This document shows positions 32,211 to 39,100 of a stretch of DNA of 39,100 bases, in pieces. Position 1 is the first letter of the stretch. Every line of letters begins with the position of its first letter. A program made the position numbers and the translations under genes. The notes below the pieces were generated by a model. That model had not been told where the DNA came from, did not search any database, and saw only the letters and a program-made list of their open reading frames with translations. Source of the DNA: Paracoccaceae bacterium (GTDB lineage: Bacteria > Pseudomonadota > Alphaproteobacteria > Rhodobacterales > Rhodobacteraceae); contig JANQRE010000003.1 of NCBI GenBank assembly GCA_028284705.1, positions 1 to 39,100 of the forward strand, given 5' to 3'.

Positions 32211-32276
32211 TTGCGTTGAGCTTGACCGGCCGATGCCGGCGCTAGATCACGTCCTGTAAAGAAGAACGAGCAGGGC

Positions 32277-33683
32277 ATGAACGCACCGATCATCTACTGG
32301 TTTCGCCGCGATTTCCGGCTGTCCGATCATCCCGGACTGGCCGCGGCTGCCGAGACCGGACGACCGGTGATCCCGGTGTTCATTCATGACGAGATCGTCG
32401 AGACCTATGGGGCCTGTCCGAAATGGCGGCTCGGCCTCGCTGTTAAAAATTTTAAAGAGGAATTGTTAAGGGTTGGGTCCGATTTGGTCCTGCGGCGTGG
32501 GCCCGCGCTGGACGTCTTGCGGGCCCTGGTGGCCGAGACAGGCGCGGAAGCTGTACATTGGACCCGCGCCTATGATCCGGATGCGATCAGGCGCGATACC
32601 GCCGTAAAATCAGGGCTTAAGGCGGATGGGATCGAGGCGACCTCCCATGCGGGCCATCTGTTGTTCGAACCCTGGACCGTCGAGACAAAGACCGGCGGGT
32701 TCTTCAAAGTTTTCACGCCGATGTGGAACTCCGTGCGCGGTCGCGATGTGCCCGAGCCCGCTCCTGCTTTAAAATTTTTGGAGCCGCCGGAGGTTTGGCC
32801 GGCCAGTGATCACCTCGATGACTGGCAGATGGGAGCCGAGATGCGGCGCGGGGCCGATGTGGTCGCACAGCATGTGCGCGTGGGCGAAGAGAAGGCGCAG
32901 GACCGGCTTGCGCTCTTCATGCGCGATATCGTCGGAGAGTACGACAGGACGCGCGATCTGCCCGCTATCGACGGCACCTCACGCCTGTCCGAAAACCTCA
33001 CCTACGGCGAGATTGGTCCGCGCAGCTGCTGGCACGCCGGACGGCGGACGATGGAAGAGGGCAAGCCGGGCGCGGAGACCTTCCTGAAAGAGCTGGTCTG
33101 GCGCGAATTTGCCTATCATCTGGTCTATCACACGCCCCAGATCACGACCGCCAATTGGCGATCGGAATGGGATGCCTTCCCTTGGAACGAGGAAGAAACG
33201 CCGGAGGTTCTGGCCTGGAAACAGGGGCGCACCGGCGTTGAATTCGTCGATGCGGCGATGCGAGAGATGTATGTGACCGGCACGATGCATAATCGCGGGC
33301 GCATGATCGTGGCCTCCTACCTCACCAAACATCTGATGACCCATTGGAGGGTTGGACTGAAATGGTTTGAGGATTGCCTGACCGATTGGGATCCGGCCTC
33401 GAACGCGATGGGTTGGCAGTGGTCGGCGGGTTCAGGGCCCGATGCGACACCCTATTTCCGGATTTTCAACCCGGACACACAGATCGAGAAATTCGACAGG
33501 GAGGGCGCGTATCGCGCCCGCTGGCTGGCGGAGTCTTACTCCAACCCGTCCGAGACGGCGCTTTCCTATTTCGATGCGATCCCGAAAAGCTGGAATATGT
33601 CGCCATCTGACCCCTATCCAAAACCCGTCGTGGGGCTCTCCGAGGGCCGTGAACGGGCGCTGGCAGCCTATAAAGCGCGTTGA
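32277..33683 (+). CDS. phrB: Deoxyribodipyrimidine photolyase
   Basis: Uses blue light and FADH- to split cyclobutane pyrimidine dimers. The 468-residue protein has the N-terminal antenna domain (IIYWFRRDFRLSDHPGLAAA) and the FAD domain. The FAD domain shows WREFAYHLVYH, GRTGVEFVDAAMRE, MHNRGRMIVASYLTKHL and DWDPASNAMGWQW, which together form the class I signature and FAD pocket. Start ATG 32277. A solitary gene between a terminator and the cfa-like gene. A cryptochrome-like function cannot be excluded, but the conserved residues fit a repair enzyme. Confidence 0.94.
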   Translation: MNAPIIYWFRRDFRLSDHPGLAAAAETGRPVIPVFIHDEIVETYGACPKWRLGLAVKNFKEELLRVGSDLVLRRGPALDVLRALVAETGAEAVHWTRAYDPDAIRRDTAVKSGLKADGIEATSHAGHLLFEPWTVETKTGGFFKVFTPMWNSVRGRDVPEPAPALKFLEPPEVWPASDHLDDWQMGAEMRRGADVVAQHVRVGEEKAQDRLALFMRDIVGEYDRTRDLPAIDGTSRLSENLTYGEIGPRSCWHAGRRTMEEGKPGAETFLKELVWREFAYHLVYHTPQITTANWRSEWDAFPWNEEETPEVLAWKQGRTGVEFVDAAMREMYVTGTMHNRGRMIVASYLTKHLMTHWRVGLKWFEDCLTDWDPASNAMGWQWSAGSGPDATPYFRIFNPDTQIEKFDREGAYRARWLAESYSNPSETALSYFDAIPKSWNMSPSDPYPKPVVGLSEGRERALAAYKAR

Positions 33684-33769
33684 CGCCCAAACAAACTGAT
33701 CCGCAATTTTTCTTGTGCGTATCAAAGGCATAAGGGTAGGCTATCGCTGGGAATACGAAAGGCTGGGGC

Positions 33770-34981
33770 GTGGACATACTGACATCGACCGAGGAGCAGA
33801 CCGATCTGCCGCGCTATTTCGCGCAAGCTTTCGCCACGGCTCAGAAGCTGAAATATGGCCGCCTGGACATGAAGCTCGAGGACGGGCGCGACTTTCGCGT
33901 TGAGGGGGCGGAACCCGGTCCGGTTGCAGAATTCACGGTCCACAACGATGAGCTATTTGCGCGGCTGATCCGCGAGGGCGATCTGGGGTTTTGTGACGCT
34001 TATCTCGATGGCTGGTGGTCGACGCCGGATCTTCAGGCCTTCATGGACCTGATCCATGCCGATAACGGGGATGTCTATGACGGCTATCCCGGCATGGGGC
34101 TGGTGCGCGCCTATGAAAAGTTGCGCTTCTGGATGCAGACCAATTCCAAACGGCAGGCCAAAAAGAACATCTCCTATCACTACGATCTGGGGAATGATTT
34201 CTATGCGCTGTGGCTCGATGATACCATGACCTACAGCTCGGCCTACTTTAAGACCGGGCAGGAAAGCCTTGAAAAGGCTCAGGAACAGAAATACGCGAGC
34301 CTGATCGATGAGATGGGGGCACAGCCCGGCGATCATGTGCTTGAGATCGGCTGTGGCTGGGGTGGCTTCGCGGAATATGCTGCCAAAGAACGTGGGTTGA
34401 AGGTCACCGGGCTCACAATCAGTCAGGAGCAACATGATTTTGCGGTGGCGCGCATGGAGAAAGCGGGCCTCAGCGACAAGGTTGAGATCAAGATGCAGGA
34501 TTATCGCGACGAGACCGGAACCTATGACGGGATCGCCTCGATCGAGATGTTTGAAGCGGTAGGTGAGAAATATTGGGGCACCTATTTCAGCACGGTGCGC
34601 GACCGCCTGAAACCGGGCAAACACGCAACCCTGCAGATCATCACCGTCGATGATGATCGTTGGGATATCTACAAGCGCGGCGTTGATTTCATTCAGAAAT
34701 ACATCTTTCCGGGGGGCATGCTGCCATCCCCCTCAGCGCTGCGGTCCGAGATCGGCAAGGCGGGGCTGATCTTCAAGGATTCCATTGAATTCGGCCAGAG
34801 CTACAGCCAGACGCTGCGCCGCTGGCATGCCGATTTCAACGAGAAATGGGACGATGTCGCCAAGCTCGGCTTCGATCAGCGCTTCCGCAATATGTGGAAT
34901 TTTTACCTCACGTCCTGCGCCTCCACATTCTGGAGTGGAAATTGTGACGTGACCCAGATTACAATGACCCGACCAGAATAG
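33770..34981 (+). CDS. Cyclopropane-fatty-acyl-phospholipid synthase family methyltransferase
   Basis: A 403-residue SAM-dependent enzyme that adds a methylene across double bonds of membrane lipid acyl chains. The SAM-binding motif VLEIGCGWGGFAEYAA and the family blocks ISYHYDLGNDFY, MTYSSAYF, IASIEMFEAVGEKYW and YIFPGGMLPS are present. The N-terminal 100 residues are the usual lipid-binding domain. Start is a GTG at 33770 after AGGCTGGGG. It follows phrB by 86 bases in the same direction, a pairing often seen in photolyase-cfa loci linked to light or membrane stress. A related C-methyltransferase role is possible. Confidence 0.9.
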   Translation: MDILTSTEEQTDLPRYFAQAFATAQKLKYGRLDMKLEDGRDFRVEGAEPGPVAEFTVHNDELFARLIREGDLGFCDAYLDGWWSTPDLQAFMDLIHADNGDVYDGYPGMGLVRAYEKLRFWMQTNSKRQAKKNISYHYDLGNDFYALWLDDTMTYSSAYFKTGQESLEKAQEQKYASLIDEMGAQPGDHVLEIGCGWGGFAEYAAKERGLKVTGLTISQEQHDFAVARMEKAGLSDKVEIKMQDYRDETGTYDGIASIEMFEAVGEKYWGTYFSTVRDRLKPGKHATLQIITVDDDRWDIYKRGVDFIQKYIFPGGMLPSPSALRSEIGKAGLIFKDSIEFGQSYSQTLRRWHADFNEKWDDVAKLGFDQRFRNMWNFYLTSCASTFWSGNCDVTQITMTRPE

Positions 34982-34982
34982 G

Positions 34983-35019
34983 GGCCGAAAAACGGCCTCA
35001 CGAGCAGTGATAAGAGGCC
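34983..35019 (+). promoter_or_regulatory. Two mutually exclusive hairpins over the trgA ribosome site
   Basis: Hairpin A is GGCCG-AAAAA-CGGCC (34983-34997). Hairpin B pairs GGCCTC (34994-34999) with GAGGCC (35014-35019), which includes the trgA ribosome site AAGAGG (35012-35017). They share bases 34994-34997, so only one can form. This could be a simple RNA switch or a chance of GC-rich sequence. Confidence 0.3.
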
Positions 35020-35023
35020 TGAA

Positions 35024-35464
35024 ATGCCCACAGCCGCAAAACTCATTGCCGCCCTTGTGCTGGCGATCACCGGCGCGTTGACCGCAACCGCCGTCATTCC
35101 ACTTTTGCCTGAAGGCCAGCCAATCAAGTGGCTCTACCAGGTGAGCATCGCTGTGCCCATCATCGCCGGCTGGCGCGTCGTCGGTCGTTTGATTGGCAAA
35201 GGCTATCGATTGAGCATCAATGTCGGCCTTTATGCCACTGTGGTTGCTGCATTTTTCACGGTTCTTACTTTCGCGATTGCGGAGATGCTGAAACGCTCCA
35301 CTCGCAAGCAATATGACGGTCCGATGGATGCGGTCGTGAACCTGTTTGGTGTCGTGCTGGAATACGGCATTTTGCTCTTCAACCCGGGTCCTGGCCTTTA
35401 TTTGCTGGTCTGTGCCGTGATCCTTGGCCCCTTGGCTGAGTTCGGACATCGCAGGTGGGGATGA
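35024..35464 (+). CDS. trgA: TrgA family membrane protein
   Basis: A 146-residue integral membrane protein with four hydrophobic segments (IAALVLAITGALTATAVIPLL, QVSIAVPIIAGW, YATVVAAFFTVLTFAIAE, VLEYGILLFN and later). Start MPTAAKLIAA is the family's usual one. TrgA was linked genetically to tellurite resistance in Rhodobacter sphaeroides together with TrgB and CysK, and the same three genes lie in that order here. The biochemical role is unknown. Its stop overlaps the trgB start (ATGA at 35461-35464). Confidence 0.85.
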   Translation: MPTAAKLIAALVLAITGALTATAVIPLLPEGQPIKWLYQVSIAVPIIAGWRVVGRLIGKGYRLSINVGLYATVVAAFFTVLTFAIAEMLKRSTRKQYDGPMDAVVNLFGVVLEYGILLFNPGPGLYLLVCAVILGPLAEFGHRRWG

Positions 35465-36615
35465 GCGCGGACGACGTCTCCCTTTTCGTTTTTGGAACAC
35501 TCCGCGATGCTGTTTTGCGCCGCGCGGTCATCGGTCGCGACGTTGAAGCCCAGCCGGCAGTACTGAAACATGCACGTGTGGCCCTTGTGCCCGAGGGGCA
35601 TCTGCCGCTTTTGGTGGAAGCGCAAGACGCCGAGGCCGAAGGGCTGCTGTTGACGGGGCTTGGCCCGAAGGATGTGGCACGGCTCGACTACTATGAGGCG
35701 ATTTACCATTATTGGCTGGACCGCGTGCAGGTGGAGACGGTCGATGGGCAGCAGGTCGCCACGCAAACCTATCGTGCCCCAGAAGGGATTTACGAGGTCG
35801 CCGATCAGGATTGGTCGTTGCGGGACTGGCAGGACGATCTGGGCGACGTGATCCGCGCTGCCGCGCTTGAGATCATGCGTATGCAGACACGCTATACCCC
35901 GCCCGAGGTGGCGGATCGCATGGGCGTGATCCGCACCCGGGCGCAGGCGCGCGTGAATGCGCAAACCCGTGCAAGGCCGTCCGACTTGCGCTCGGGATTT
36001 ACGGAAGATGATGTCGAAGTGATCAAACAAGACATTGTTTATTCAAACTTTTTTGCCTTCGAAGAGATCAGCTTAAAACATCCCCGTTTCGCGGGCGGGA
36101 TGAGCGATGTGATCGACCGCGGGGTCTTGATGGCGGCGGATGCCGTGACGGTGCTGCCCTATGATCCCAAACGCGACCGGGTGCTTCTCATTGAGCAATT
36201 CCGGACGCCGATGTTCCTGCGCGGCGACCCGAAACCCTGGGCGCTTGAGGCGATTGCCGGGCGCCTCGATCCCGGTGAGACGCCAGAACGCACCGCCCGC
36301 CGCGAAGCCTTTGAGGAGGCAGGCGTGGAGATCGGCGCGCTGCATGTCGTGGGCGAGTACTATTCGAACACCGGCTCGAACTCGGAATATGTCTATTCCT
36401 TCGTTGCGGAATGCGACCTGCCGGATGACATCGCGGGCGTCGGCGGGTTGCAGACCGAGCACGAGGATATTCGCTCCCTCATCCTGCCCTACGCGGCGCT
36501 AGAAGAGGCGATACGGACGGGTGAAATCAACACCGGACCGCTGCTGACGGCAGCTCTTTGGTTACGGGTCGAACGCGACCGATTGCGCGCCGAGATCACA
36601 CCCTCAAACGGTTGA
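35461..36615 (+). CDS. trgB: TrgB: gamma-glutamylcyclotransferase-like domain fused to a Nudix hydrolase
   Basis: A 384-residue two-domain protein. The N-terminal part (LFVFGTLRDAVLRRAVIG, then LLLTGLGPKDVARLDYYE) resembles the gamma-glutamylcyclotransferase/AIG2 fold. The C-terminal part is an ADP-ribose pyrophosphatase-like Nudix domain, whose box GRLDPGETPERTARREAFEE is complete from Gly267. The fusion is the TrgB architecture of Rhodobacter tellurite resistance. The link between glutathione-type chemistry, nucleotide sanitation and cysteine synthesis next door suggests thiol or oxidative stress defence, by inference. Translationally coupled to trgA. A GTG two codons upstream is an alternative start. 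Confidence 0.9.
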   Translation: MSADDVSLFVFGTLRDAVLRRAVIGRDVEAQPAVLKHARVALVPEGHLPLLVEAQDAEAEGLLLTGLGPKDVARLDYYEAIYHYWLDRVQVETVDGQQVATQTYRAPEGIYEVADQDWSLRDWQDDLGDVIRAAALEIMRMQTRYTPPEVADRMGVIRTRAQARVNAQTRARPSDLRSGFTEDDVEVIKQDIVYSNFFAFEEISLKHPRFAGGMSDVIDRGVLMAADAVTVLPYDPKRDRVLLIEQFRTPMFLRGDPKPWALEAIAGRLDPGETPERTARREAFEEAGVEIGALHVVGEYYSNTGSNSEYVYSFVAECDLPDDIAGVGGLQTEHEDIRSLILPYAALEEAIRTGEINTGPLLTAALWLRVERDRLRAEITPSNG

Positions 36616-36672
36616 GTTCCCCTGCGCTGACGCGTACACCTCAGGGACGCGATTGTCAGGGACCTGCGCATC

Positions 36673-37713
36673 ATGAAGATCACCAAAAACCTCGCTGACC
36701 TGGTCGGCAACACACCGCTTGTGCGCCTCAAAGGTGCAAGCGACGCGACGGGCTGCGAGATCCTCGGCAAGGCGGAGTTCATGAACCCCGGCCAGTCGGT
36801 GAAAGACCGCCCCGCGCTGTCGATCATCCAGGACGCGGTCGCCTCTGGTGCGCTGAAACCGGGTGGTACGATTGTCGAAGGGACAGCGGGCAATACCGGC
36901 ATCGGACTATCGCTTGTGGGCGCGTCCATGGGGTTCAAATCGGTGATCGTGATCCCCGACACACAAAGCCAGGAAAAGAAGGATATGCTGCGGCTGGCGG
37001 GGGCCGAACTCGTTGAAGTTCCAGCAAAACCCTACCGCAACCCGAACAATTTCGTGCATTACTCGGAGCGCTTGGCGAAAGCGCTGAACGAGACGCTGCC
37101 CAATGGCGTGATCTGGGCAAACCAGTTCGACAATGTGGCCAATCGCAAGGCGCATCTGGAGACCACCGGCCCCGAAATCTGGGATCAGACCGGCGGCAAG
37201 GTGGATGGCTTTATCTGTGCGGTGGGCTCAGGCGGCACGCTGGCCGGTGTGGCCATGGCGCTGCAGCCCAAAGGCGTGAAGATCGGCATTGCCGACCCCG
37301 ATGGCGCCGGGCTTTTCAGCTATTACACCTCCGGCGAGATCGCGATGGAGGGCTCGTCGATGGCCGAAGGGATCGGTCAGGTGCGGATCACCAAAAACCT
37401 CGAAGGGCTGGTGCCGGATTTCGCCTACAATATCTCCGACGCGGAAGCCTTGCCTTACGTGTTTGAACTTCTGACCGAAGAGGGGCTCTGCATGGGGCTC
37501 TCGACGGGGATCAATGTCGCGGGTGCCGTGCGCATGGCCAAGGATATGGGGCCGGGGCACACCATCGTCACGATCCTGTGTGACTACGGCACGCGCTATC
37601 AGGCGAAGCTCTGGAACCCGGGCTTCCTGCGTGAAAAGGGTCTGCCCGCGCCGGATTGGCTTGATGCTGAGCGCCCGGACTTGCCAGTTATGTTTGAAGA
37701 CGTAAGTGAATAG
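36673..37713 (+). CDS. cysK: Cysteine synthase A (O-acetylserine sulfhydrylase)
   Basis: A 346-residue pyridoxal-phosphate enzyme that makes cysteine from O-acetylserine and sulfide. The PLP lysine is Lys44 in NPGQSVKDRPA; the phosphate and substrate loops EGTAGNTGIG and AVGSGGTLAGVA follow. It is a little longer than the E. coli enzyme, as in the alphaproteobacterial subgroup. It lies 57 bases past trgB, reproducing the trgA-trgB-cysK order; extra cysteine would support tellurite or oxidant resistance. Confidence 0.93.
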   Translation: MKITKNLADLVGNTPLVRLKGASDATGCEILGKAEFMNPGQSVKDRPALSIIQDAVASGALKPGGTIVEGTAGNTGIGLSLVGASMGFKSVIVIPDTQSQEKKDMLRLAGAELVEVPAKPYRNPNNFVHYSERLAKALNETLPNGVIWANQFDNVANRKAHLETTGPEIWDQTGGKVDGFICAVGSGGTLAGVAMALQPKGVKIGIADPDGAGLFSYYTSGEIAMEGSSMAEGIGQVRITKNLEGLVPDFAYNISDAEALPYVFELLTEEGLCMGLSTGINVAGAVRMAKDMGPGHTIVTILCDYGTRYQAKLWNPGFLREKGLPAPDWLDAERPDLPVMFEDVSE

Positions 37714-37722
37714 TTCCGAGAC

Positions 37723-39100
37723 ATGATGATTTACGTGCGGTTTTTCCTTCTGATCCTGGGGCTGGCTTTTGCCAGTGCCATGCCTGCGCTGTCGCAGGAT
37801 GCAACCGCACAGCTTGTCGATGCCACTGGCACGCCGCTTTATGACGATTGGGACACGATCGCGACCCGGGCGCAGGAGGTGATCGATACGGATCGCGCCT
37901 CTGACCAGGCGCTGGATACGCTGCGGCGGCAATTGGTCGACTGGCGCACGGTGTTTGAACGACGGCAATCCGTGAATTCAGCGCAAATTCAGACGGTTCG
38001 CAGTCAGATCGAAGCACTTGGAGCCCGGCCTGAAGAGGGCGTGGAGGAAGCGCCGGAGATTGCCGCGCGCCGCGCCGACCTCAATGAACAGTTGCTGGAG
38101 TTGCAGGCACCGGGCTTGCGCGCCGAAGAGGCGTTTACGCAAGCCAATGGCCTCATTTCACAGCTTGATGGGGTGATCCGCACCCGACAATCCGACCGGC
38201 GCCTGCGTCTTGATCCGACACCTTTGAACCCGGTGAACTGGCCGAAAGGCCTTGCCGTGCTGTCGCAGATCGGAACGACAGTTCAGGCCGAGTTCGACCG
38301 CAACTACGAGTCCGAAGCGCAACAAAAAGAGCTGCGAGACAACCTGCCGCTGGTCATTATTCTGATCATCGTTGGCCTTGTGCTGGTCACGCGTGGCGGG
38401 GCCTGGGTCGAGCACTTCATCCGGAAAGCGCGCGAGGGGCGGGAGGAGATGCGCGCGGTCTTCCGCGTCGCGACCTTCCTGGGCTCGATGCTGGCGCTCG
38501 GGCTTCCGGTCCTCGGCATCATTCTGATCATTCAAGCCGCCGATCTGAGCGGTATGACGGGTGTGACCGGCGATCAGCTTCTGATCGTTTTGTCGCTCAC
38601 CATCGTCACCATTGCCGTGGCGCGCTGGCTCTCCGTCCAGGTTTTCCCCGCGATTGAGCTGAAGAACCCGCTCCTGAGCGTCACCCGCCTGCAAGCGCGC
38701 GAGGCGCGGTTCTATTCCGTCGCCATGGGCGTTGTCCTGTCGCTGAGCGGTGGGATCGCGCTTTTGTCGACGGAAAGTCTGGTGCTGCGTCAGTCGCTTG
38801 ATTTGACGGCGCAGGCGGTGCTGCAATTCCCGCTCATCGTGATCGCGGGCATTTTCCTGTTCCGCCTCGGACAGATCCTCGTCGCCGCAAGCAAAGCCCG
38901 CGCGCGGGAGCTTGAAGCCGCGGCGGCGGCAACGGACGGCCCGGGGCCCTCTGAGGAAGCGCCCGCGCGGCTGATCCTGACCTTCCTCGGTCGCGCGTCC
39001 TATGTGGTGGGGATCGTCAGCCCGATCCTGGCGGGAATTGGATATATCGCGGCGGGCGCGGAACTTGTCTTTTCCACCATCCTGACCCTCGCGCTCTTTG
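37723..39100 (+). CDS. DUF3772 / MscS-family mechanosensitive channel (3' end outside window)
   Basis: The visible 459 codons start MMIYVRFFLLILGLAFASA, a Sec signal peptide ending near ALSQ. An extracytoplasmic, coiled-coil-prone domain follows (about residues 30-200, e.g. EEAPEIAARRADLNEQLLEL), which corresponds to DUF3772. At least five membrane helices come next (LPLVIILIIVGLVLV, ATFLGSMLALGLPVLGIILII, and so on). The MscS pore domain should follow beyond base 39100. These channels relieve osmotic shock. An ATG at 37726 is an equal start choice. It follows cysK by 9 bases. Confidence 0.85.
   Translation, partial: MMIYVRFFLLILGLAFASAMPALSQDATAQLVDATGTPLYDDWDTIATRAQEVIDTDRASDQALDTLRRQLVDWRTVFERRQSVNSAQIQTVRSQIEALGARPEEGVEEAPEIAARRADLNEQLLELQAPGLRAEEAFTQANGLISQLDGVIRTRQSDRRLRLDPTPLNPVNWPKGLAVLSQIGTTVQAEFDRNYESEAQQKELRDNLPLVIILIIVGLVLVTRGGAWVEHFIRKAREGREEMRAVFRVATFLGSMLALGLPVLGIILIIQAADLSGMTGVTGDQLLIVLSLTIVTIAVARWLSVQVFPAIELKNPLLSVTRLQAREARFYSVAMGVVLSLSGGIALLSTESLVLRQSLDLTAQAVLQFPLIVIAGIFLFRLGQILVAASKARARELEAAAAATDGPGPSEEAPARLILTFLGRASYVVGIVSPILAGIGYIAAGAELVFSTILTLALF

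Overview
The window looks like chromosome from a marine alphaproteobacterium of the Roseobacter group (Rhodobacterales). The grounds are established gene neighbourhoods and families typical of that group: dmdA next to acuI, trgA-trgB-cysK, fumC-DUF4169-ribbon-helix-helix, a VWA-Hint protein, an SspB-alpha ClpXP adaptor, and a circularly permuted (two-piece) tmRNA gene. The DNA is GC-rich and densely coded. I see no insertion sequence, phage gene, CRISPR array, tRNA or rRNA.

Layout. Bases 1-6231 hold the 3' part of a fused indolepyruvate ferredoxin oxidoreductase, a TusA-like sulfur carrier, and an overlapping pair made of a membrane-anchored alpha/beta hydrolase and a cytochrome P450. Bases 6238-8207 (minus) are fumC, a 57-residue DUF4169 gene and a ribbon-helix-helix gene. 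Bases 8404-10873 are a Tat-exported haloalkane-dehalogenase-like hydrolase with an SRPBCC gene, divergent from a LysR regulator. Then come sspB and a chrB-chrA chromate module. Bases 13620-15890 are a PhyH/ABM/NIPSNAP operon divergent from an ArsR regulator, with two copies of one inverted-repeat operator between them; the arsR message looks leaderless.

Bases 16003-20140 hold a large membrane protein with an AIM24-like C-terminus, the minus-strand two-piece tmRNA gene (tag ANDNKAPVALAA), and a VWA-Hint protein. After a VTT-like membrane protein and an orphan polyamine-type binding protein comes the most interesting block (22081-26992). A FadR-type GntR regulator and a 25-bp perfect operator face a tightly packed operon: DUF2182, DUF1326, DinB, dmdA (DMSP demethylase) and acuI (acryloyl-CoA reductase). 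Downstream are an internally deleted methyltransferase remnant, an AraC/GyrI-like regulator and two divergent BCCT transporters that may import DMSP or betaines. The window ends with a photolyase, a cyclopropane fatty acid synthase, trgA-trgB-cysK and the start of a DUF3772 mechanosensitive channel.

How the parts fit. The DMSP block suggests uptake (BCCT), demethylation (DmdA) and acrylate detoxification (AcuI), probably under the GntR repressor, with three uncharacterised proteins inserted between regulator and demethylase. The tmRNA and SspB belong to the same quality-control route: tagging of stalled proteins and their delivery to ClpXP. All functions are read from sequence alone; no database search was run.
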